A stretch of 64,000 nucleotides of DNA. It comes from Numida meleagris. Lineage: Eukaryota; Chordata; Aves; Galliformes; Numididae. A model generated the notes under the pieces. That model made no database searches, was not told the origin of the DNA, and saw nothing but the letters and a program-made list of their open reading frames with translations. The translations under genes were made by a program, and so were the position numbers. Below are positions 1 through 11,400 of the stretch, piece by piece (within the stretch, counting starts at the first letter, position 1; the number at the start of each line of letters is the position of its first letter). Where the stretch lies: assembly GCF_002078875.1 (NCBI RefSeq), contig NC_034411.1, forward strand, positions 29,774,385 through 29,838,384. The letters run 5' to 3'.

Positions 1-3000
1 CTCAGTGTCCTTAGCTGAAGGTTGTTGCTGAACAGCAACTTCTTTCTTCCAAGGTGTACAAACACAAAGGATGTGCCAGTTCAAGTGAAGAGAGAGCAAT
101 GAAAATGTTGGGGTGGAATACATGAAAGAAGAGTATTTAAAAATAAAATTAACTTACACAATATTTGTTGCATTTTGCTTGAACTCACCAAGTTTTGTAT
201 AAAGAACTATCGAATGCTGGATAATTTCTACAAGTCACAAATGTTAATATTAATGGTCATAGTGGTACCCCTTCCCAGAGTACCCTGGGATGGTAAAACA
301 ACGCTGAGCCCTCCCTTATGGTCACCTAACCTAGCACATAACCTTAATATACATATTTAGTAAATGCCTCTTCTAGATTCCTTCACTTGTAAAATCCCAT
401 TTTAAAACTAGCTCTTTTACAACCTAGCAGTCTTCCTGCCAAACCGCAGCCTGCTGAGCAGCAGTACAAGGGGAAATAGAAAGGTTAGCTGTTAGCATTG
501 TATTATTTTCTTGTGGCATTAATGATTATGCCCTTAGAAAACATGCAGTAAACTCAACAGCTGTCCTTGTGCATTTCTAAATACTCTGTATGCAGTACTG
601 CATAACATTGTCTCTCCAGTGACAAACTATATTTTATTTGCAAGACAAAACATGAATCTGGATCATACTATTCAGATGAATGAGTTGAACATTCCCAAAA
701 TGTGCTTACTGATACCGACCTCTCTCTTCTCAGAGGGAAAGAGTTAAATAGCTTCCCTTATTCCCCAAAGGCTGCTGGTCTCACGCAGCAGTGCCATGTT
801 TTATTTAAAACATGCACTCTCTCAGTAACCACTTGTTCTAATTGGCAAGGCAAGGCTCGGTCCCCAAAGCACACAGCTCGTTACATTCAGTTTGGATTAC
901 AAAAACACGATGAAACAAACTGCATCGAAATGTACAAATTAACAGCTCAAGAGTGCACGACACAGACATGGAATTAGATTGTAATATGGAACAAACTCCA
1001 CAGGGAGGCTAAGGAACAAATCACTAGTGTCTCTATAAACTACAGAAGGTTTCCAAACGAGCAAATGCACAAAACAGAGCACAGACTTTTCTATAACTCA
1101 AATAAATTGCTAAATGTGAAAAAAAGAAAAAAAAGAAAAACATTCTCCTATAAATGCATACATAATACACGAGAGGGAATGGAATTACACAAGTTTAATA
1201 AATGAAACCTGTGGGTTGCACAATCTGAATAGGTAACTCTCCTTTCATGCTGACAATGTGTGAACATCGTGGCACTTAAGTCATATCTCTAACATTTTTT
1301 TTATTTTTTATTTTATTAAATCAGAGAACCTATACACATGGGACTAAACTACAGCTGTTTTTTCAACAAGTCATTTGGAAAGGTTATGAGTTAGAAGATG
1401 AACAAGATATTAAAGAAACAGAAAGAAACCAGCTTTACCACAAAGAGGAAAATACACTAGATAGAAAACAGAACTACAAAGCAAACTAAAAATAACAGAA
1501 GTGTGAGAAAATAATGGACTGAGCTCTTCTGTCTGCTTGTCAATCTATGCAATGGGCCTGGCAACTTTTTGAGGTGAGAAAAATGTCAATGATATCCAGT
1601 CAAATTAGAAGTAAGAATTTAATTAGGAATATTTGGCAGTCTATTCAGGTAGCCAGCACTGAGATGTCGTATTTTTGAGTGCAATTCACATACATATATA
1701 TAAAGAATAAATGAACCCCAGATTACTGGGCTACGAATTTAGCAAGACGCAATCCAATGGAACATCCCCTAATGTTCTACAGGATAGTCTACTGCCAGGA
1801 TTCACTGTCTGTAAAACGTTGAAATTCTTAATTAAAAGGCATTCAATTTTCCTAGACTACATGGTGAAAACACTTTCAAATGCCACCGGAAAAAGCCCTA
1901 CTAACTTGAAGTTAGTAGAGGCCTGAAAGAAGAAAAAGTTGAACTATCTCAAGAAACAATTCGAGTGCCAGATGCAAAAGAAATTCTTTCTTCCACTAAC
2001 CATTTTGTCAACACAGAAACAGAAATGCTTCATGGATCTATCCTCCATCAGTGCGTAACTCTCCTGCTACTTTATATGGGGGAAGATGAAAGAGGAGAAC
2101 AAAGGAGCAAATAATTGAGAAAATCAAACCAGCAGCTGAAGCACTGGCCCTACTGACAGCCTACACTGCACACACAACATCTTCATGTAGGCAAGTGCTG
2201 GGCAGATGAGGTTGCATCTTCCACATGGCATCTTTGAGGTCCTTCTATAGAATGTCTAGCAAAATCTGATGATACTGACACAAAACAACGTGAAGCCTTG
2301 CAATCCGATACTTCCATGATGTGTCTATATAGATGGAAATAAAATACGCCTCTCATTGGGTGAATCCCCCTTAGCTAGTATATTTATATGGCATATACAT
2401 AGAAAATATATTGATTCAGTAACTCAAAATTTAATCTAAATTTACACTTAAAAGCACAGCAAGTTTAGAAAGTTTCAGAAATTCACCTCTCCCACATTTC
2501 CAATATATACATATTATTTACTGGAAGCACATAGTATAATTATGCTGGATGATTTGGTTGATGGGACCATATTCGACAAAACTAAAACTATTATTCCTAA
2601 ACTTAGATAACACAAGTATACTTGAACAAACTCATTTTCCCCTATTAATTCTTATTTTCCCACCAAAACTTTAAGACAGGTTCAGTAAAAAGAAGGAAAT
2701 TAAAAACCAAAATCCTTTCCCATTCCTTGATAAAAATACTGCCCTGTTCTAACAACCCAAATACAGCTATTACTCAGATCTTCGCAGTTTTTAAAACTGC
2801 AGAATAATGCAGTAGAAATAATCTTTGGGGTCAGCAGTGTAAATCAAGCTTATAAATACATGAAGCCCAACTGAAAACTGAAGTCATTCATCCAATTATT
2901 TGCTTAATTTCATTTCATGATTTTTTTTTTCTCATGTTCATTTTACATCTGACTTCGTCAAGTTTACTAATTATGTTAAGACATCTTTTCCCTACCAGTC

Positions 3001-4442
3001 TTCCCCTCTTAAAAATTTCTTGGGCACAGAGTAAGAGAAATTAAGTATACACCAAACAACATCTATGTTTGTATCTGGAATGCTACAGTTCTTTATCAGC
3101 AGGTGCTCTAGAAATTAGCAGCGTCTTTATTGCCACTTTAAACAGCAATACAATTTTCCAAAGAATTGTTCAGCTTCAAGCCTGAGCGTACAATGAAATT
3201 CAGATGCATCTTTACCGGTCTCAAGTGCTAGTCAGCAAGTGCGACTTTCTGTAGCAAGCCGTCTCTGTATTTCAAAATACAAAGCCAGAAATGACTACAG
3301 CAACAAATTCTAGCCTAATGAAGCAACAAACTGAGGCACCAACTTCCATTAGGAACCAACAAAGGTAAAAAAACATTCTGCTGCCTTTTTGAAAAAGATG
3401 CATTTGTAAACAGGTAACTACTGTTTGGTGCTTTCTTCATTTTTAACTTTTGAAAATGCTTGCTCTTTTTCCAACAATAAAATACAACGTGATATTACAA
3501 GGATATGGAAAACGTAAGATGACAGATTAATTATTCATTTAGGAACAAAAAATTAATGAACAGAAGGGCTGAATGAGTATAATTTATCATACAGCAGGAT
3601 ACAACAAAGAATACAAAATATGAACTAGCAATATACAACATGCAAGCTATGAGAAGGTTTTCAGTAACCTGAAAGCTTGACTGATGGTCAAGTTAGCAGC
3701 TCATTAAAAGCAAAGTCTATTTAGGCAGGAATGTTTGTGTTTTTTTTTTCCTTTTTCCTTTTTTTTTTTTGCCAGATCATTCTTAGGGTAGGTGTTACTA
3801 CCACCACGTAATACAGCATTCTAAATCGTTCCCAGGATTTAGAAAGACAGTGAAATGAGGAAACTCCATTATTCAAGTGACTTCTTGTCACATAAAGGAA
3901 ACACAATTTTGTTAAGCTCTGAAAATTGTGTATGACTTCAGTGTGACAAAATAAATACCTGCTCACCAAAACAGAAGGGTTAAACAAAAACATATAGTAA
4001 CTCCACAGTCCGAGTGAGCTCAGGATAGAGAGATTAGCAAATCTGCTACTTCTAGAATCAGATGACTCATAGAAGATACTAGCAACCATTTTAATTCCTG
4101 CCATTAGATCTCCAAACTCAAAAAAAAAATAAAATATACTGTTCAAGTTACAAAACTTGATAACCTGGCATGCAGCCAAGCATATGTCTGATTACCAGCA
4201 ATATCGATTCCCTCCTTGATGAAGGGAGATTAAAAGTCTTTAATTTTTTTTACTGAACAAGTCCTTCACAGAACATAAACAACGCACAGCTGGATTAAGA
4301 CAGACATGAACATCCACTTCTAGAGAATATCAATCATATAAAAATAGAAATGCACAAATCCATGAGTATCCTAATCACCATTTCATGATCTTCCAGTTTT
4401 ACAAACATATCTCCCCATCAAGTCATCCAGTGCTGCACTTAC

Positions 4443-4469
4443 CTTTAGCTTCACACATCACTGAGCAAC
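4443..4469 (-). other. Candidate 27-bp pseudo-exon in ZFAND3 intron 2
   Basis: Minus strand: an AAAG|GTAAGT donor preceded by 27 bp that starts after GGATTTCAG. In the phase left by exon 2 it is open and would add a short Cys-containing segment (CSVMCEAK). The pyrimidine tract before the acceptor is poor, so real use is doubtful. Confidence 0.12.
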
Positions 4470-6022
4470 CTGAAATCCACTTCTTGCATCCCTCTGGCCA
4501 ATGCTGACTGCACCATCACAAAAATTAAACTTTCCAGACTCTCAATGGATTAAATGGATTAAAGGCAGAGCACAGGTTTCTTTCTTTTTGAGCTACTGAA
4601 GCAGAAAGTCTAGTTTTACAGTTTTCTGTATTTAAATATTTATTCTTTCTCTGTAACAGTTTATTCTGTGACCATTCCCACAGGCTCCAATTAAAATTGA
4701 GTTCTTGTTGCACCAAGTGTTGTTTTTGTGAATGTTTGTAGAATTCCTACCTGAAAGTTGGTAGGCTTCATAAAGTAGCTTTTCATAAGCACTCAATGTC
4801 CCTATCTGAAGTTGATATTACAATTTCCCTAAGCAAAACGGGAGTAAAACTAGATTATAATAAAGAGCACTTTTGACAAATTTCACTAATCACTATTCTG
4901 TATTTTACTCATCCAGATTTAGCAGTCTGTATTGAAAGTAGAGAGGTTGCAGTATTAGGCCAAAAATGTGTGTCACTAAGGCAGATGCTCTGGCTGTGAT
5001 TTGCATTTTTTCCACTTGCTATCTTGTATTCTGATTAAATAAAACCTACACTTCACTGTGTTTGTATTTGGAACGTGCAAGAAGACTGAGACAATCAAGT
5101 CTCGGCCATCTGAAGAGCAAATTTATTTGAAGCAATGTGCAAGATTACACTTGCGCTGTACCTGGAGATTTTGAAGCACTGATAGCACATGTTCAGCACA
5201 GAACTGGAGGCAGAACATTGTACTTTGCAGAAGTACAATTAACTTGAAACGATATAAGAAAAGCTCTTGAACACTTCAGAGTCTGCTACTTCCACTGGGC
5301 TTACACAAAACAAATCAACTATTCCTTCTTGGAACAGACAAATGGAGTGAAGGAAACAAAGAGGGCTGAACAGGACAGTTCAGTTCAAGCTCCTCTCCAG
5401 TATTTAACTATCTTTACACACCAGCCAATTCTGCACATGAGGAACAGCAGATTTGTCCTTGTACAAAAGAGCTCAATGCACCTTTGAGATCTAAACCAAC
5501 ACACTGGTGTCTTCTAGACAAAGGGTTCTACGTATTTGAAATAATCAAGTCACTCTTGTGACAGAGAGTTTAACAACTTGATCTCTATAATAACATCTGA
5601 AAAGCATTCTCCTGTTTCATTTAAGAAGATGTACAAAGCTAGATCAAACAAGGAGTTTCAGTCTCCATGCTACTTCTAGTGAATTCATCTTGATAAGAAT
5701 GGAGACGTCACTAGTACCTGGTCAAACAAGAAGGTACACTGACAGCTCATGATTGCTCTTTGCTCCACTTCAGAAGGACCAAGAAAACAGTAAAGATAGG
5801 AAAGTTGCACGTAGCAACTTCTATTGCAATACAAACCCAACATTTTCATCCTTTGCTGATCTGTTGACCTTTTCCCATAAGTTATATGAGAACACAAAGC
5901 TTAGGCAAATGCAAAGGGTTTTACTGCTACATATGTCCAAAATTAATTAAAACAACAAACTAGATTAGATCCCTTACATCTGCAATAGGAAAGAGAAAAA
6001 GACATTTAGTGAAGTTACTAAC

Positions 6023-6049
6023 CTTTTTCGTTGTGTGGATTTCTTTTTT
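6023..6049 (-). other. Candidate 27-bp microexon or pseudo-exon in ZFAND3 intron 2
   Basis: Minus strand: a pyrimidine-rich acceptor (CTTTCTCTTTTGTTTTAG) is followed by 27 bp, very rich in A, ending AAAAAG and then the donor GTTAGT. In the phase left by exon 2 it is open and would insert nine residues, mainly Lys, Asn and His, immediately after the A20 finger. The acceptor is very good and the donor moderate. I know of no ZFAND3 isoform with this insert, so it may be only a cryptic exon. Confidence 0.2.
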
Positions 6050-7833
6050 CTAAAACAAAAGAGAAAGGAAACTACGGTCAGGAGAAATAATAATTCCCAA
6101 TTTTACCCTGCATATTAAGATACTACAGTACATTTGAATGAATAATCTGTCACATTAAAAGAAAAAAAAACAATATATTTTCCACATCATATTTTTGGAG
6201 TGCCTGGAATGATTCAAAATATATTTCAACAGCTTTGTTGCCTAAATTCCTGCTATCCGTGGTGGTTCCATTTACAGAAACAACAGTATGTGTCATTATT
6301 TCAATACTGTGGTTGGAAACTCAGTAAAAATATGCTAAAAATATTTTCAGTATAAACAAGCTAAAATAAATGCAAATAAAATATTGAAGAATTTAAGGAT
6401 TTTTTTTTTCCCCTAAATCACACATGTTTAGATATCACCTCGTATTTTTACGGCGGAAAAAAGAATTTGATTAGAGGGAACAGCTTTTCAGCAGAATTAT
6501 AGAATAGAAGCCAAAAAAGGGGACAAAAATTTATTCTCAAATAAAAAAAGAAATAAAGAGAGCAATAAAGCAAAAAAGATCTTTTGTTTAATGATTGGCA
6601 TGATGGTTATAAAGTTTTGGGTACACTGATGAACCCAAAATATGAAATATGGGCCATTCTGTTACCTCGGAATCAGCACATCCACATTTTTGAGTTACGC
6701 AAACAAGTAATTTTACAATGCTTGTAAGAACACAACAGTACTGAGTCAAATCAAAGACCCAGTAGTTTATATCTCTCTACGGCGTGTAGGGAAAGAGTGT
6801 ATGAAAGGGCTTGCACTTTCTTCAAAATTTCCTTCCAGTGATCCACGGCTTTAGGAAATAGCCAGAGGAATTTATACAATATTTTGGTGAACAATCTTCC
6901 TATTCCACATTTTTGTTTGTGGAAGTGATGTTGAATCCAAGATCTGAAATCCACAAGTCAAAATATACTTTTGTACAAACCTCTGTAAAAGCAGCTTTTT
7001 TATTTTTTTGGCGGAGGGATGAGAGCGGGAAGGAGGAGGGTAGGGGCAGCGCTCCTTAAATTTCAAAGATTTCTATCACTTTTTCATTGGAACCAATGAC
7101 TTTTTAAAACATAAAATTTAAAAAGTGTGTAAGCTCAATATTAAGGCCAACTTAAGTTCTAAAAGCAAATATTTCATAATAAGCCAATGACTGAAAGTTT
7201 CAATTTTTTTTTCCATCTATTTAATACTGTGTCCATTTCCCCAAGAGAAATAAAAATCATGAACAATGATACCGCTTTAATTATAATTTAAACTAAGCTC
7301 GCAATACTAAATAGTAGCACACAAAAAATCAGGAAGACAAAGCCAGAAGATACTAACAGAAAAAGGTCAACAGCAACTGCTAACACCTTATATGGTAGCA
7401 ATAAAAGAAAATAATATGTAGTGATTATAAGTAGCCTACTAATGAACTACAGATGATTTAATTTTCAGAGGCTACAAATCAGAAAAAAAATGAAACTAGA
7501 GTTTTTCTATAGCAACTTTTTGCTTTTCATCTATATCATATTTCAGAGGATATTACAAAATAAATTCTACAAAATTCTGAATTGCAATTTCGATATGCAT
7601 TTTTCAGAGCTGTGCTATCCATATAGGTGCTGCACTAACAGTGCAACTTTAGTTCAAGGGTATTTCTGACTTCCATAACCTTCAACAGCAAGGTTTGATT
7701 GGTGCATCTACACAAGAGGTTCTTGATTAGCAAATAAATGAAGAACCAAAGTGAGGAAAATCCAATTACACATATACACCAGAAGAAGAAAAACCCATGC
7801 AAAAACCCTGCAGGAGATGCCAACAATGTGGTT

Positions 7834-7877
7834 TCAATAACCCAACAAAACAACATACAGCCTTTTACTGCACTTAC
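7834..7877 (-). other. ZFAND3: Donor splice region and start of ZFAND3 intron 2
   Basis: Reading minus strand from 7877 leftward, the intron begins GTAAGTGCAG, a near-perfect U1 match. The open frame reads on into the intron without a stop until about 7834, which explains a spurious C-terminal extension (GKCSKRLYV...) if the exon is called as a single-exon ORF. Confidence 0.85.
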
Positions 7878-7918
7878 CAGCAAAGCATTTGGAACAGAGA
7901 TTCATAGTCTTGCTGGAC
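7878..7918 (-). CDS. ZFAND3: ZFAND3 exon 2 (internal coding exon, second half of the A20 zinc finger)
   Basis: Read on the minus strand, this 41-bp exon follows a T-rich tract ending TTCCCTTCCAG and is followed by the consensus donor GTAAGT. Its first G completes a glycine codon begun in exon 1. Thirteen codons then give SSKTMNLCSKCFA, and the last G opens the next codon (Asp in known ZFAND3). This matches, from my knowledge of the family, the segment after CPCGFWG in vertebrate ZFAND3. The A20 finger binds one zinc through four cysteines; CSKC here supplies Cys3 and Cys4, while Cys1 and Cys2 must come from exon 1. ZFAND3 is a protein of roughly 225 residues with an N-terminal A20 and a C-terminal AN1 finger. 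It has been reported as a nuclear regulator of transcription in glioblastoma invasion and lies at a human type 2 diabetes association locus. No retained-stop or frameshift damage is seen. ZFAND5/6 have a different sequence at CxxC, so ZFAND3 is the clear choice. Confidence 0.92.
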
Positions 7919-7950
7919 CTGGAAGGGAAAAAAAAAACCTGAGCTAAAAT
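7919..7950 (-). other. ZFAND3: Acceptor and polypyrimidine tract of ZFAND3 intron 1
   Basis: On the minus strand this reads as a ten-base T run followed by CCCTTCCAG directly at the exon edge, with TTTTAGCTCAGG upstream as a possible branch-point area. This is a strong U2-type acceptor and fixes the 5' edge of exon 2. Confidence 0.85.
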
Positions 7951-8395
7951 ATTCATTATAATTCTAATCAATACAGAGAAGTTTTTCAGGGTAAGAATTA
8001 CACAGCTGGGAATCAAAGATAACAATAGGCTAGAAGTAGCCAAACTAGGAACAGAGATGAGGAGGAGATTTCATCTGACAATCTCTTTCCAATTTATAGA
8101 GCTTTTAAAACACAGTTTTCACTTATTTACCTCATATTTAAGAATAAGTTTACCTTTCAAGGTAGACACTGCACACTCATCAATCAGACCTTTCTATTGC
8201 TATATGACAATAATGACAGACAGGAAGACCAGATACATTCTGCTTTAGTATTAAAATTCTCCTTGGCAACAGCTTTGCAGTCCTGACAGATCTTGGATAC
8301 AGTATTGCAGCAGAGAGATTAAAATACTGCACTTATAAGGACATAGACAGATGTGCTCTTGGAATTCTAGCTGGAATGGTCTAAGGAGTTATTAC

Positions 8396-8452
8396 CTCAA
8401 GCTGTTCATTACTACCCTCAGCTGCATCCAGCAGTAATTTAAAATAACCTGG
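8396..8452 (-). other. Candidate 57-bp cassette exon just upstream of ZFAND3 exon 2
   Basis: Minus strand: the acceptor CAAAGTCAG is followed by 57 bp and the donor GAG|GTAATA. The length is a multiple of three, and the frame entered from exon 1 is open through to exon 2. Inclusion would add 19 residues between Cys2 and Cys3 of the A20 finger and should break it. The pyrimidine tract is weak. No known isoform is recalled. Confidence 0.12.
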
Positions 8453-11400
8453 CTGACTTTGCACTGACATGGACTAGGATAGTTCATATGATCTGTTAGT
8501 GTGGCTCAACTTTCAGGGCAGTAACCTTCAGTTGAGAGAAAAACAGCTGGAGAATGACAGCAACATCTTAAGTCTCCCAGATGTCTCCAAAGCGTTCGTG
8601 CAATTATGCCTCAAGTGTTCAACCTCGGAGAAAGTCCGCAGACCCAAAAACAAACAACGAAGTTAAGGCTACAGACCTCTCCAGGACCACAACGAAATCA
8701 CACAAAGATTCCCCGAGTTTACAAGAAAATTCTCTTCTAATATCACACCTCCCTTACAAAGTGACCTGGAGAATATCCTCATAGTCTCTAAGCACTGAAA
8801 CGTCTTTAGGTAAGTACTACCCCTTTTCTGTGCACACTGCCCACTATTTGATTCATTCAGCATTCCCTGAATGCTATTAGCATCGTCCTAATCAGGCCTG
8901 AAAGTACATATTGGTAGGTACAGTTCTACCAAAGCCACCCATGCTCAGAAGGCCTTTTTACCCTCCTCAGGGCAGCCTCTTATGTGGTGCATCTCATTTA
9001 GTCAAATTAACTGCATATTTATCTATAGAAATATGTATGTTTAAGAACAACTGAGACTACCTAAACAGTTTTCTAATTCCAGCCAAACATGGATGGAATT
9101 TTAAGATGAGATCTGCACTGAACAATATAAAAATTTTAAGAATCAAGTCTCAAATCAAAAATCTTGATTTTTTTCTTCAAAGCAATTAAATCACAAAACG
9201 TTACACCTATTAGAATTATATGCTTTTCCCCTCCAGAGTTTGCAAATGAATATTTTGAATGACTTCCCAGTTAAAAAGTAAATCCAGACTTAATCAGTCA
9301 GATCTTAGCATTAGTCACATGAAAACATTACAGATGCTTTTCAATTCATGCACATTTGAAAGCTGGCTTACATCAGGCTCAAGAGTTCTAGGAGAACACA
9401 GTTCACTGCAGATATGAGACATAAGCATTTGCCAGCTATAGCAAGAGCCACAGACACATGAAAGCTAGTTTTAAACACAAACAGTATGTGCACAGGAGAA
9501 AAGTTAATTCCCAGGAAAAGCAGAACAGCATTTGTAGCCATACAAATACATATCATATCGGTATATACCCAAAGATTCAATATCTATGTTGACAGTCTGC
9601 ACAGATTATCTACCCTCAAAAGAACTGCAATTAAGAACAGCGTGGTGAGTCAACACCTACAGCATTAGTGTGCTGCAGTTCAGTACTCACTGCTTATGGA
9701 TTAGACCTTCTGGTGCAGCTCAATATGCCAGGCAGGAGCTTCTCTGCAAAGCCATTAAACCCCAGGGGCAGCAAAGAAAAAGAAAGGTAGAGTTCAGATG
9801 GTTCATATTGATGACATCGGAATGGGCAATGACATATGTTTTCATCAACCATCTCAGCTGTTAAATATCAATCCAAATCCTCATATTTACTTAACACACC
9901 AACAATGAAAAACACACACAAATGCACAAATATAACATACAGCCATGTGAAAAAAAAGAAAATAGGCTGCCATTTACTCATAACACAAAAAACAGGGTGG
10001 TTTTTTTTTTTTTTGAGAAGACAGTGCTATCGGACAAAATGATCTTGTGAGCAAAACAACTTCAGCTCGCTGTTACTCTTTCAAGGTTCACTTTCAGATG
10101 CCTTTCTATGCTTTTTTAAGGCATACAGGTTAGTCAGAGGCTGCAGCATTGGATGAGAATCTCCACTGCTTTTCTTGTTCGTTGAGGTGTTTGGTTGTTG
10201 TTGTTTTTTTTCTATTTCTTTTACACGGAGGTCACTGCAGATAAGCCAATACTAAGACAATAACAGCGCTGATCAACCATCACCCCTTGTGGAAAGTGCA
10301 ATATTTAATTAGAGCTGAAGTTTTACAACAAAAATATCAAGCAGTGTAGATACGTCAAGCTTAGGAGGAATTATTTGAGAGATACGTCAATGTCTGTCAA
10401 GTAAAATACACATTTAACGGTGTTCTGTTACATTGCAAATCCTTCCCCTCTTTCCTAGGATTTCCTCTTCCCTCTCACTAGCCCCTTAAAACTGAGCAAA
10501 CTTGCATGTCCTATTTTTCCTCATGTAAATCTTGCTAGCCACATTGTTGTTTTATATTGATCACTTTCTAGTATCTCCAGTATTCACTAGAAGTTCATAT
10601 TGCCAGCTAGGAACACCACAACATATACAAATATTTCTATGTTCCTGACAGTCTTTTCAAAAATACATCTGGAATACTTGTTATTTCTCAAGGTAATTTC
10701 ATTTGAAATGTTCAAATCAGAAAAGGGTCATGACACAAGGTGGTCATGATACAGTCCTCTCTGCTTCCACTTCACAGTCACAGTGGGCAACTCAGAAGCA
10801 GATGATTTCTAAGAAACGTGGTACGTATTTGATTTCTAGGAAAATTCATTAGAATGATGAGAGTAAAGGTAAATAAGGCATAGAGAGCTGAAAGCCCAAG
10901 TTAACCCTGGCAAGGAGAACAAACTGCAAGCCTTCATGCTGATACCCAATGCTTTCACACTCTTCTCTCACAGTTAGGTTGGGGACATTCAACATGCTTA
11001 TGAATTAGTCATAAAATCACAGGTTTTAATGGGAGATATTAAGGTAATTCCCAGATTTCTCTCACAGAAGTCATCTTCATGCTTAACAGCATCTAGTTCA
11101 GAGCTACTGCAGTATGTATTTTTTTTTTTATCTACAATGTCCCTACAAAGTCAGTTTTGTATTAGTAATCTACCATCTCCACTTGTACATAATTTAAGCT
11201 GGTATTCAGACAGACATTCATATTTACGGATAAATCAAGTCAAATAGAATCGCATTATCTTAGAGGCAGAATATAAAGTTAAACCGTTCTTGAAGGTATT
11301 TCCATCTGCCAAAAAGAAACCATTTAACTAAAGGGTGATAAAAATTATGTAGATTTGGAAACCACAAGGTGAAGCAATGCTTGGAAGGTCAAGTGGCAGA

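Larger units (their letters stand above)
1..7877 (-). other. ZFAND3: ZFAND3 intron 2 (partial, continues off the left edge)
   Basis: AT-rich noncoding DNA downstream of exon 2. I looked for exon 3 of ZFAND3, which should begin with the codons for DFQKKQ, and did not find it, so it lies beyond the left edge. The segment has short A/T runs (for example T-rich 3740-3770 and A-rich 1118-1140) but no recognisable transposon. Two candidate pseudo-exons (4443-4469 and 6023-6049) are listed separately. ORFs on either strand here (up to 152 codons at 3721-4179, minus) have low-complexity ends and no family resemblance. Confidence 0.8.

Noticed and set aside
3340..3400. Possible ZFAND3 exon 3 start (minus-strand ttcaaaaaggcagcag)
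   Set aside because: It gives FQKGSS rather than FQKKQ, lacks an acceptor at the right place, and the following codons do not match ZFAND3.
3721..4179. 152-codon minus-strand ORF, the longest frame in the window without N
   Set aside because: It lies in ZFAND3 intron 2, ends in a lysine-rich read-through of a T-rich tract, and shows no recognised domain.
7834..8043. 69-codon minus-strand ORF taken as a complete small protein
   Set aside because: Only its SSKTMNLCSKCFA part is exon. The rest is intron on both sides, as the splice sites show.
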